From NCBI GenBank assembly GCA_025455085.1, contig JALONF010000145.1:1-6060 (forward strand): a stretch of DNA of 6,060 bases. The letters are read 5' to 3'. The position numbers and the translations under genes are program-made. The first letter of the stretch is position 1. The number at the start of each line of letters is the position of its first letter. Positions 1 through 6,060 of the stretch are shown piece by piece. This DNA is from Ignavibacteriaceae bacterium (GTDB lineage: Bacteria > Bacteroidota > Ignavibacteria > Ignavibacteriales > Ignavibacteriaceae). A model generated the notes under the pieces. It saw only the letters and a list, made by a program, of their open reading frames with translations, was not told the origin of the DNA and made no database searches.

Positions 1-2123
1 ATTTTTATGTTGGTGCACATGGATATAAACTTCATAGTGGACAATATGTAGTATCTGATTTTTTTGATGGACAGATAGATGAACTCAGGATCTGGAATTC
101 TCAAAAAAATAGTCAGCAGATTATAGCTCTGAAGGATGCACCACTGGATGCCGCCTACTATAATACTATTGACAGCGGTCTGGTTGGTTACTGGCGCTTC
201 GATTTGTTGGAAGACCTTGGAATAAATAACGATGGTCCGGACGACGTCAAAGATCTTTCAGTTCTTCATAATCATCTTGATCTTGCTGGTAATGCTCATT
301 TGGTTTCTTATGGTACGATTACAACGAACATTTTTGAAAAAACATTTGGTGGGATTGAACCTGAGAGAGGTATACAGATTGATTTAACCGACGATGGAGG
401 TTATATGATAGTCGGTTCTACAGAAAGTTTTACAAGCGGTGAAATTATGTTTGTACTCAAATTAGACTCTGCAGGTACTCTTCAATGGAATAAAGTATAT
501 GATGCTTATGGTTATGGCAAATTGACTGGTGTTAAACAAACCTCTGATGGTGGTTATTATATCGCCGGTTTTATTGAAGGAGGATTTGGATTCCTTGACC
601 AGTTTATTATGAAAACTGATATGATCGGAAATGTTTTATGGGCAAAGAACTTTGGTGGAATTGAAGCTGATGAGTTTCGAAAATTGAGTATTACAGCTGG
701 CGGTGGTTTAGTAGTTGCAGGTTCGAACGCTTCTTTCGGTGTAGGTGCAAAAGATGCCCAAGCGATTAAAATAAATACTAATGGGGATGTTGAATGGGCC
801 AAAACCTATGGAACATTGTACGAAGATTTTAATTCATCGTGCATTATTGCCTCCGATGGTAATTACGTTTTGTCAGGTGCGGTTGATATTACAGGAAGCT
901 ACGGTATTCGTCCTACCTTAATTAAACTAGATACCTTAGGTAATATCATCTGGGCGAAGTATTATTCCGGATACATTGAAGATTGGGCTCGGGATGTAAT
1001 TGAAACTTCCGATGGTGGATTTTTAATTACAGGAGATACAAGATCATTTGGCTTGGGTGGTTCTCAAGATGTCTATCTGATAAAAACAAATTCTGGTGGT
1101 AATGTTGAATGGGCAAAATCGTACGGTGGAATCGGAAGTGATGTTGGTTATGGGGTGGTTTTGAGTAATGATGGCAAGTACTTAGTTGCGGGTTATACAA
1201 ACAGTTTTGGTTTCGGAGGTTATGATGGGTTGCTTATGAAGGTTGATACAACCGGTTCAATCGAATGGTTTCGAACTTATGGTGGTTATACAAGTGATTA
1301 TATTTATGATTTAATTGTTGGATCAGATAATGGATTTGCATTAACCGGCAGACGATCTTCAAATACTTTAGGCGGTGACGATGTATGGCTGGTTAAAACA
1401 GATGCAAATGGTTTTTCAAACTGTGCATTTGGAGATTACAATCCAAATGTTTTTACGATTTCGAATTTGCAGGCGCTTAATATGAATATGGGTATTTTCA
1501 GTTATATTTCTGCAGCGACTCCAAATTTGACTACGATAATCCCTAATTCAAGTCAAACTACTTCTTGTGCAATTATTCCTGTTGAATTGAAATCATTTAA
1601 TTATAAAATTGAAAATAATAATGTAGTTCTTAATTGGTCCACGGCAACAGAATTGAATAACCAGGGATTCAAAATTGTCAGAGAGGGAAATGAGATTGGT
1701 TTTGTTGCTGGCTCAGGCACAACAACTGAACCCAGAGAATACTCCTTTAATGATGAAAATGTTAAACCTGGGAATTACCTGTATGAGTTGATTCAAATAG
1801 ATTTTGATGGTTCATCTGTTAAGGCCGCAGAGTTGGAAGTAACGGTTAATAATATTCCGTCAGAATACATTTTGCAGCAGAATTATCCTAATCCGTTCAA
1901 TCCAAAAACAATAATTGGTTTTGCACTTCCAAGGAATGCCAATATAAAATTGAGTGTTTATAATACTTTAGGTGAAAGCATTGCAGTGATTGTCGATGGC
2001 TTTAAAGAATCGGGTTACTACCAAACCGAGTTTGATGGAAGTAATTTACCAAGCGGGATATATTTCTATACGCTTTCATCGGATAATTTTATTTCAACGA
2101 AGAAAATGATGCTACTCAAATAA
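1..2123 (+). CDS. T9SS-exported LamG / seven-repeat beta-propeller protein, 5'-partial
   Basis: This is the 3' part of a gene that runs in from the left edge. The frame is open from base 3, giving 706 visible residues before the TAA. The TTG at 204 is internal and is not the start. Numbering residues from base 3, residues 21-32 (FDGQIDELRIWN) are the typical end of a LamG/concanavalin A-like domain. Residues 62-67 (GYWRFD), followed by a D-x-S…NH…L-x-G stretch, are the segment that often follows it. Residues 111-473 form seven repeats of 51-53 residues with the pattern W-A-K-x-Y-G-G…D-G-G-x-x-x-x-G…S-F-G…D-x-x-x-x-K-x-D…G-x. Residues 526-615 begin PVEL and are FN3-like. Residues 622-706 carry NYPNPFNP, then SGIYFYTL and a KKMMLLK end, which is a type A T9SS sorting domain. 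By family knowledge such proteins cross the outer membrane through T9SS, and the C-terminal domain is cleaved. The lectin-like and propeller parts suggest extracellular binding rather than catalysis, and I see no catalytic motif. The signal peptide would lie upstream of the window. Domain calls are firm, function is inferred. Confidence 0.93.
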   Translation, partial: FYVGAHGYKLHSGQYVVSDFFDGQIDELRIWNSQKNSQQIIALKDAPLDAAYYNTIDSGLVGYWRFDLLEDLGINNDGPDDVKDLSVLHNHLDLAGNAHLVSYGTITTNIFEKTFGGIEPERGIQIDLTDDGGYMIVGSTESFTSGEIMFVLKLDSAGTLQWNKVYDAYGYGKLTGVKQTSDGGYYIAGFIEGGFGFLDQFIMKTDMIGNVLWAKNFGGIEADEFRKLSITAGGGLVVAGSNASFGVGAKDAQAIKINTNGDVEWAKTYGTLYEDFNSSCIIASDGNYVLSGAVDITGSYGIRPTLIKLDTLGNIIWAKYYSGYIEDWARDVIETSDGGFLITGDTRSFGLGGSQDVYLIKTNSGGNVEWAKSYGGIGSDVGYGVVLSNDGKYLVAGYTNSFGFGGYDGLLMKVDTTGSIEWFRTYGGYTSDYIYDLIVGSDNGFALTGRRSSNTLGGDDVWLVKTDANGFSNCAFGDYNPNVFTISNLQALNMNMGIFSYISAATPNLTTIIPNSSQTTSCAIIPVELKSFNYKIENNNVVLNWSTATELNNQGFKIVREGNEIGFVAGSGTTTEPREYSFNDENVKPGNYLYELIQIDFDGSSVKAAELEVTVNNIPSEYILQQNYPNPFNPKTIIGFALPRNANIKLSVYNTLGESIAVIVDGFKESGYYQTEFDGSNLPSGIYFYTLSSDNFISTKKMMLLK
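333..1421 (+). repeat. Seven tandem ~52-residue protein repeats, predicted seven-bladed propeller
   Basis: These are seven consecutive repeats within the T9SS cargo gene. They begin near bases 333, 486, 639, 795, 951, 1110 and 1266, and the first residues are FEKTFGG, WNKVYDA, WAKNFGG, WAKTYGT, WAKYYSG, WAKSYGG and WFRTYGG. Each then has a central DGG-like turn, a hydrophobic strand ending in G, usually an SFG…GG-x-D segment, and a closing K-x-D/N…G turn. The repeats are similar as protein but clearly diverged as DNA, so they are old and not a recent DNA expansion. Unit length and copy number fit a seven-bladed beta-propeller, but the fold is an inference. Confidence 0.82.
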
Positions 2124-2190
2124 CTTCATAAATATTCTATTTAACACTGCATTTTTCTATTTATTAAAGGAGTTCAGGGTTTTTATTTAC

Positions 2191-2203
2191 TGATACTGTA
2201 TCA
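2191..2203. promoter_or_regulatory. Perfect 13-base palindrome in intergenic gap, possible operator
   Basis: TGATACTGTATCA is a perfect inverted repeat: two 6-base arms around a single central T. It lies in the 110-base gap between the T9SS cargo gene and the glycan gene cluster, about 30 bases before the TTG start of the first glycosyltransferase. Size and symmetry fit a binding site for a dimeric regulator. It is too short in its loop to act as a hairpin terminator, and no T-run follows it. No regulator is encoded in the window, so the role is a guess. Confidence 0.25.
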
Positions 2204-2228
2204 ATCTCTGCGTTTACATCAAATAAGT

Positions 2229-2236
2229 TATATTTG
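2229..2236 (+). promoter_or_regulatory. TAnnTTTG look-alike, possible Bacteroidetes-type -7 element
   Basis: TATATTTG matches the -7 consensus TAnnTTTG known for the Bacteroidetes primary sigma factor. I see no good TTTG about 20-25 bases upstream to serve as the -33 element. The match also includes the TTG at 2234 that would otherwise be the start codon of the following gene. If it is a promoter, transcription would begin near 2243, after that TTG, and the gene would have to start later, for example at the TTG at 2270. Such short AT-rich matches occur by chance. Confidence 0.2.
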
Positions 2237-3160
2237 TCTAAAGAAAAATTAACAAATGTTACATCAAGTTTGATAAATTTATCACCAATAGTTCTCTTCG
2301 TTTACAACCGTCCTGAGCATACTAAAAGGACTGTTGAGTCTTTGTTACGAAACACTCTTGCGGGTAAGTCTTCATTGTTTATTTTTTCTGATGGTGCTAA
2401 AAACGATAAAGATTCAAAAAATGTTGAAGAAGTTAGAAATTATATTAGAACGATAAAAAGTTTTGATAGAATTGAAATTATTGAGAGAGAGAAAAACATC
2501 GGACTTGCCAATTCGGTTATTTCTGGAGTCATTGAAGTTATTCAATCGTTTGGAAAAGTAATTGTATTAGAAGATGATATGATTAGCTCACCATACTTCC
2601 TGAAATATATGAACGAAGTGTTAAATTATTTTAAGGATGATCAACGAATCTTTTCTGTTACCGGATATACATTTCCCATAAAAATTCCTGAGAATTATAA
2701 ACATCCTCTTTACTTATCACCTCGCTCATCATCCTGGGGATGGGGAACATGGAAAAACAGATGGGAAAAAGCTGATTGGGAGATAAAGGATTTTCAAAGT
2801 TTCATAAATAATAAGTCACGAGTGGAATCCTTTAACAAGGGCGGAGATGATCTGACACGAATGTTGAAAAATTCGATTTCGGGTAGAGTTGATTCCTGGT
2901 CTGTTAAATGGACCTATACTCATTTCTTGAACTATGCCTACTGCGTTTATCCTGTAAAATCAAGAATTAAAAATATTGGAACTGATAAATCAGGAGTACA
3001 CACAAGCAGAACAAACAAGTTTGATGTGGAATTAGAAATTGACGACGTAGAATTAAGCGGGATGAATGATTTGCAGCCAAACCAGGAAATACTTTTAAAT
3101 TTTAGAAAGTTCTTTAGAAGAAATATTTTAAACTCGGTTATTCAAAAATTGACAAATTAA
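2234..3160 (+). CDS. GT-A fold glycosyltransferase (HlpA-like / GNT-I-like family)
   Basis: This is a cytoplasmic or membrane-associated sugar transferase of 308 residues, predicted to move a sugar from a nucleotide donor onto a growing glycan. Residues 18-27 (PIVLFVYNRP) are the first strand and nucleotide-binding turn of a GT-A fold. FSDGA at 51-55 is the second strand. VLEDDM at 111-116 holds the acidic EDD that takes the place of the metal-binding DXD motif. SSWGWGTW at 166-173, followed by an R-W, and DSWSVKW at 220-226 are hallmarks of the group often annotated as GNT-I-like or 'hemolytic protein HlpA-like' glycosyltransferases. There is no signal peptide or membrane segment. The TTG at 2234 is the only ATG/GTG/TTG in frame after the upstream stop at 2165, but it has no Shine-Dalgarno. 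The TTG at 2270 is an alternative that still keeps the whole GT-A domain. It leads a four-gene cluster and ends 13 bases before the next gene. Donor and acceptor are unknown. Confidence 0.88.
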   Translation: MSKEKLTNVTSSLINLSPIVLFVYNRPEHTKRTVESLLRNTLAGKSSLFIFSDGAKNDKDSKNVEEVRNYIRTIKSFDRIEIIEREKNIGLANSVISGVIEVIQSFGKVIVLEDDMISSPYFLKYMNEVLNYFKDDQRIFSVTGYTFPIKIPENYKHPLYLSPRSSSWGWGTWKNRWEKADWEIKDFQSFINNKSRVESFNKGGDDLTRMLKNSISGRVDSWSVKWTYTHFLNYAYCVYPVKSRIKNIGTDKSGVHTSRTNKFDVELEIDDVELSGMNDLQPNQEILLNFRKFFRRNILNSVIQKLTN

Positions 3161-3173
3161 TTATCGATCTTTT

Positions 3174-4130
3174 TTGAAAAATATATTTCAAAAAATTCTA
3201 AACACACCGGAACTAAAGGATAAGCCACCCGTTCTTGTTGACGTTGGAGCCAGCGAGCAAATCCACAGCAAATGGAAACTGATAGCTAAATATTCTATTT
3301 GCCTTGCTTTCGATGCAGATGAAAGAGATTTCCAGTTTATTGAAAAAGAACAAAGCAGATTTAATAAGCTTTATGTTTACAATTGTATCGCTCTTGATAA
3401 GGATGTAAATAAAGCTGATTTCTTATTAACAAGTTCTCCTTATTGTTCTAGTGTACTTGAACCAGACACTATAAAGCTTAAACCATATCTTCATTCTCAA
3501 TTGTTTGAAGTTGAAAAGAAAATAGAACTGAATGCAATCCATATACAGAAAGCTCTTGACATTGCAAAACTTGATTATGTGGACTGGTTCAAATCTGATT
3601 CACAAGGAATAGATTTAAGATTGTTTAAATCGCTTGATGAGAGAATAAAGAAAAAGGTACTCGTAGCTGAATTCGAACCAGGAATAATAGATGCGTATAT
3701 TGGTGAAGATAAGCTCTATTCAGTGCTTAGGGAACTGAACGATTCGGGATTCTGGCTTTCAGATATTAAAATAAAAGGAGTAGCACGTTTACCAAAAGAA
3801 CTCTTAGATGCTGAATTCAATTGGACACTTACCAGAAAGTTAATTAAAGAGTCATTGAAAAAAGCTCCAGGTTGGGGAGAAATGACATTTATTAACACTT
3901 TCGAAAATTCAAATCTCTGTCGAAGGGAATACCTTCTAGGCTGGCTTTTTTCAAGTTTAGAAAGGCATCATTCATTTGCATTCGTATTGGCTAGCAGGGG
4001 ACAAGAGCAATTTAATTCAGATATTTTTTCTGATTTAAAAAGTTATTCAAAAAGACAGATGAAAAATGAAATTTATAAATTGAAATTTTTCCCATCATTG
4101 ATTGATCCAATTAAAAAGAAGTTCTTTTAA
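3174..4130 (+). CDS. Divergent FkbM-type SAM-dependent methyltransferase
   Basis: This 318-residue class I methyltransferase probably methylates a sugar hydroxyl or related group in the glycan made by this cluster. VLVDVGAS at 20-27 is SAM-binding motif I. LAFDADERDF at 44-53 places an acidic residue at the end of strand 2, as expected for binding the ribose of SAM. WFKSDSQGIDLRLFKSL at 138-154 matches the FkbM signature K-x-D-x-x-G-x-E-x-x-x-L, with Asp in place of the usual Glu. VLVAEFEPG at 162-170 matches the following strand. About 100 residues beyond the core (220-318) are rich in Lys, Phe and Ser and are not recognisable to me. The TTG at 3174 is the only usual start codon between the upstream stop at 3150 and motif I that leaves a full domain. 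No Shine-Dalgarno is visible. The stop overlaps the next start by one base (TAATG), so translational coupling is likely. The methylated position and sugar cannot be told. Confidence 0.82.
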   Translation: MKNIFQKILNTPELKDKPPVLVDVGASEQIHSKWKLIAKYSICLAFDADERDFQFIEKEQSRFNKLYVYNCIALDKDVNKADFLLTSSPYCSSVLEPDTIKLKPYLHSQLFEVEKKIELNAIHIQKALDIAKLDYVDWFKSDSQGIDLRLFKSLDERIKKKVLVAEFEPGIIDAYIGEDKLYSVLRELNDSGFWLSDIKIKGVARLPKELLDAEFNWTLTRKLIKESLKKAPGWGEMTFINTFENSNLCRREYLLGWLFSSLERHHSFAFVLASRGQEQFNSDIFSDLKSYSKRQMKNEIYKLKFFPSLIDPIKKKFF

Positions 4131-4942
4131 TGAATCCAACATTTCAACATTGGTTAGAAGGAGCACATAAGTTTCTAACAAACTCTAATGAAAGAAGGTT
4201 TTTCAGATTATCCCTGCGGTATGGTAATATTGAAAGATATAAACCTGCAAAGATTGATTTTCTGCAATTCAAATTTGATGTGCCTGATTCTTTATCTTTC
4301 ATCTGGCAGTTCAAAGAAATTTTTGTGGAAGAATACTACAGGTTTGAAACAAACTCCACCACTCCGGTGATTTTTGATTGCGGTGCTAATATTGGGACTA
4401 GCTGTGCTTACTTTAAATACCGATATCCGCAATCAAGAATATTAGCGTTTGAACCCAATCCTAAAATTACAAACTACCTGTTAAGAAATATTAAAAATAA
4501 TTCATTAGAAAATATTGAAGTTATAGAAAGAGCTGTCTGGTCAACTGACAATGGAATTGATTTGGGATTGGATAATGCAGATGGTTCCTCCATTCATCTC
4601 GAGAAAAATAAAACAAAAATTAAGTCAGTAAGGTTAAAAGACTATTTGGAAAAAGAAGAAGTGGTTGATATGTTGAAAATGGATATTGAAGGAGCCGAAA
4701 TTGAAGTTTTAAAGGATTGCAGGGAGAGATTATCGAACGTAAAAAATATTTTTGTTGAATTTCATTCCTACACCAATGAACCTCAGAGACTCTCTGAATT
4801 AATTGATGTATTAGAAAGTGCCGGCTTCAGATATTTTATAATGCAGCCCGAAAGCAGGTCGCGACCATTTCTTAATAAAACTAATAAGTTTAATCCTGAA
4901 ATGGATTTACAATTGAATATTTTTGCTTACAGAGTTAAATGA
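4130..4942 (+). CDS. FkbM family SAM-dependent methyltransferase
   Basis: This is a 270-residue FkbM-type (Methyltransf_21) O-methyltransferase, the usual length for the family. Residues 1-78 are a less conserved N-terminal region containing a WQFKEIFVEEYY segment (59-70), which is common before the core in these enzymes. VIFDCGANIGTS at 80-91 is SAM-binding motif I. ILAFEPNP at 104-111 carries the acidic residue after strand 2. LKMDIEGAEIEVLKD at 182-196 is the textbook FkbM signature, and IFVEFHSY at 207-214 follows it. Family members methylate sugar hydroxyls in antibiotics, lipopolysaccharides and other glycans. Here a glycan role is inferred from the two glycosyltransferases on either side. 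The start is ATG overlapping the previous stop by one base, and the end overlaps the next gene through ATGA. It is clearly different in sequence from the methyltransferase just upstream, so the pair is not a recent duplication. Confidence 0.93.
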   Translation: MNPTFQHWLEGAHKFLTNSNERRFFRLSLRYGNIERYKPAKIDFLQFKFDVPDSLSFIWQFKEIFVEEYYRFETNSTTPVIFDCGANIGTSCAYFKYRYPQSRILAFEPNPKITNYLLRNIKNNSLENIEVIERAVWSTDNGIDLGLDNADGSSIHLEKNKTKIKSVRLKDYLEKEEVVDMLKMDIEGAEIEVLKDCRERLSNVKNIFVEFHSYTNEPQRLSELIDVLESAGFRYFIMQPESRSRPFLNKTNKFNPEMDLQLNIFAYRVK

Positions 4943-5745
4943 AAGTAGTTCATTTAAGTAATTCGGATTTGTCTGGTGGTGCTGCGATTGCATGTAAAAG
5001 GATAGTAGAGGCTCAAGTCAAGAATGGTATTGACTCAGCATTGCTCGTTCAAAGAAAATTAAGCTCTGATCCAAAAGTTTATTCAACCACAACAAATCTC
5101 TTCTCAACACTACGCTATAATGTTCGTTTTATTCTGGATGAGGGATATATCCGATTGCTGACCAATCAATCAAGAGGAAGATTTTCAAATCCTTTGATTG
5201 GGGCGAATTTAGCTGATCATCCGATCGTAAAATCTTCAGACATCATTAATCTTCATTGGATTAACGGAGGATTTCTTTCTCTGGATACTTTGAAAAAATT
5301 GGGAAAGCTTGGTAAACCAATTGTTTGGACACTCCACGATATGTGGGCATTTACAGGTGGATGTCATTATAGTCTGGACTGCAGAAAGTTTGAAAGTTCC
5401 TGTGGTAACTGTCCTTCATTAAAATTTTCAGGAGAGAAAGATGCATCGAATAAAATATTTAGCCATAAAATATTTTTCTCAGAATTAAATCTTACTATTG
5501 TAACATGCAGCAAATGGTTGAAGCAGGAAACGGAAAAAAGCTTAATTCTTGGTCAGAAAAGAGTTGAAAACATTCCTAACCCAATTGATACGGAAATTTA
5601 TCAAAAATATGATACGTCGACTACACGAAGAAAATTAGGTTTAGCGGATGAAAAATTCTACATATTATTCGGAGCAATGAATACAAAGGATGAGAGAAAA
5701 GGATTCAAGTTTCTGATTGAGAGTTTAAAAAGTTTAACACAATAA
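4939..5745 (+). CDS. GT4 family glycosyltransferase, N-terminal part of a broken gene
   Basis: These 268 residues are the acceptor-binding N-terminal Rossmann domain and the start of the C-terminal domain of a GT-B retaining glycosyltransferase (GT4, WcaC-like). MKVVHLSNSDLSGGAA at 1-16 is the first strand and glycine loop. DIINLHWI at 101-108 and VWTLHDMWAFTGGCHY at 129-144 are typical of this subgroup, followed by Cys148, Cys155 and Cys158 (CGNCP), which with Cys142 form a four-cysteine cluster. NIPNPIDTEIY at 211-221 marks the domain linker, and FGAMNTKDERKGFKFL at 244-259 begins the second domain. The frame then stops at TAA 5743-5745, where family members continue for roughly 130 more residues. 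The rest of the protein is in another frame directly downstream. The ATG overlaps the preceding stop (ATGA), so it belongs to the same transcription unit. Without the nucleotide-sugar-binding half this product should be inactive. Confidence 0.85.
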   Translation: MKVVHLSNSDLSGGAAIACKRIVEAQVKNGIDSALLVQRKLSSDPKVYSTTTNLFSTLRYNVRFILDEGYIRLLTNQSRGRFSNPLIGANLADHPIVKSSDIINLHWINGGFLSLDTLKKLGKLGKPIVWTLHDMWAFTGGCHYSLDCRKFESSCGNCPSLKFSGEKDASNKIFSHKIFFSELNLTIVTCSKWLKQETEKSLILGQKRVENIPNPIDTEIYQKYDTSTTRRKLGLADEKFYILFGAMNTKDERKGFKFLIESLKSLTQ

Positions 5746-6060
5746 AAATCTTTCTGAAATTCCCTTCAAGTGTCATTATTTTGGACAATTTAAAAGTGTA
5801 GAACAGATAGTAGATTGTTATAATTCGGCAAATATTTTTATTGCTCCATCTTTGCAAGACAATTTGCCAAATACTGTTCTCGAATCTCTATCGTGCGGAA
5901 CACCAGTTATTGCTTACAATATTGGCGGCCTACCAGATATGATTGACCACTTGAAAAATGGTTACCTTGCCCGGCCGAAGTCAATCGATGATTTAACAAA
6001 TGGAATAAGATGGTACTTTAATAACATAAAGAATAAAGATTCATTTCGATCAAGTGCGCG
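5738..6060 (+). pseudogene. GT4 glycosyltransferase C-terminal part, out of frame, 3'-partial
   Basis: This frame opens after a TAA at 5735-5737 and runs to the window edge, with 107 visible codons. It reads IPFKCHYFGQF, then ANIFIAPSLQDNLPNTVLES, then CGTPVIAYNIGGLPDMI and NGYLARP. This is the nucleotide-sugar-binding end of a GT4 enzyme, including the DNLPNTVLE segment that corresponds to the EX7E motif and the G-G-x-P-D loop. It plainly belongs with the fragment at 4939-5745, which ends where this region should begin. It is shifted +1 relative to that fragment. It has no ATG before the one in the PDM segment, and no ribosome binding site, so independent translation is unlikely. Comparing with the usual family layout, the short strand (normally like LVVFG-S) before IPFK is absent, so some 15-20 residues have been lost as well as the frame. 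It could be a true pseudogene or a sequence or assembly error. Confidence 0.8.

Noticed and set aside
557..802. Minus-strand open frame of 81 codons inside the cargo gene
   Set aside because: It lies opposite the repeat region, has no recognisable domain and is explained by the repeat coding of the real gene.
204..2123. TTG at 204 as the start of the T9SS cargo gene
   Set aside because: The frame is open to base 3 and encodes a clear LamG end (FDGQIDELRIWN) upstream. The TTG is an internal leucine, and the gene is truncated by the window edge.
2124..2190. Rho-independent terminator after the cargo gene
   Set aside because: I see no GC-rich hairpin followed by T's. The region is plain AT-rich sequence.
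2221..2235. AAATA…TATTT inverted repeat as a terminator or hairpin
   Set aside because: Only five A/T pairs with a five-base loop. It is too weak to be meaningful in AT-rich DNA, and no T-run of the right kind follows.
3716..3898. Minus-strand open frame of 60 codons inside the first methyltransferase
   Set aside because: Fully inside a well-supported gene, with no motif and no ribosome binding site.
4188..4370. Plus-strand open frame of 60 codons inside the second methyltransferase
   Set aside because: Overlaps the well-supported FkbM gene in another frame and shows no domain.
5724..5745. Programmed frameshift joining the two GT4 parts, via the slippery TTTAAAA at 5724-5730
   Set aside because: That heptamer supports a -1 shift, but the downstream half is in the +1 frame. 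The +1 frame is closed by a TAA at 5735-5737, and residues of the normal fold are missing at the junction, so slippage would not give a whole enzyme.

Overview
The window is AT-rich and all five recognisable genes lie on the + strand. The first encodes a large secreted protein ending in a type IX secretion (Por/T9SS type A) sorting domain. Its NYPNPFNP signature and the PVEL…LNWSTATE linker before it are the style seen in Ignavibacteria and related members of the Bacteroidetes/Chlorobi (FCB) group. I infer an Ignavibacteria-like organism from these motifs, the AT-rich base use and the scarcity of Shine-Dalgarno sequences before the genes. I cannot name a species from the sequence.

Layout: (1) Bases 1-2123 hold the 3' part of the T9SS cargo gene, which is open at the window's left edge. 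Its visible order is the end of a LamG (concanavalin A-like) domain, seven ~52-residue repeats that look like a seven-bladed beta-propeller, an FN3-like linker and the C-terminal sorting domain. (2) Bases 2124-2233 are a 110-base AT-rich gap with a perfect 13-base palindrome, an orphan Shine-Dalgarno-like AAAGGAG and a Bacteroidetes-type -7 look-alike. (3) Bases 2234 to the window end hold four tightly packed genes: a GT-A glycosyltransferase, a divergent FkbM-type methyltransferase, a classic FkbM methyltransferase, and a GT4 glycosyltransferase. Spacings of 13 bases, a 1-base overlap (TAATG) and a 4-base overlap (ATGA) point to one transcription unit.

Together the four downstream genes look like part of a surface glycan locus (O-antigen, capsule, exopolysaccharide or protein glycan): two sugar transferases and two sugar-decorating methyltransferases. 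The specific sugars cannot be told from the sequence. The GT4 gene is broken. Its reading frame stops at 5745 and the C-terminal donor-binding half continues in another frame from about 5738 to the window's end. About 15-20 residues of the usual fold also seem to be missing at the junction, so this is a deletion plus frame change, or an assembly error.

I found no RNA gene, CRISPR array, transposon or convincing terminator. I did not find a clearly new system. The most notable items are the seven-repeat cargo architecture, the broken GT4 gene, and the start-site puzzle before the first glycosyltransferase.
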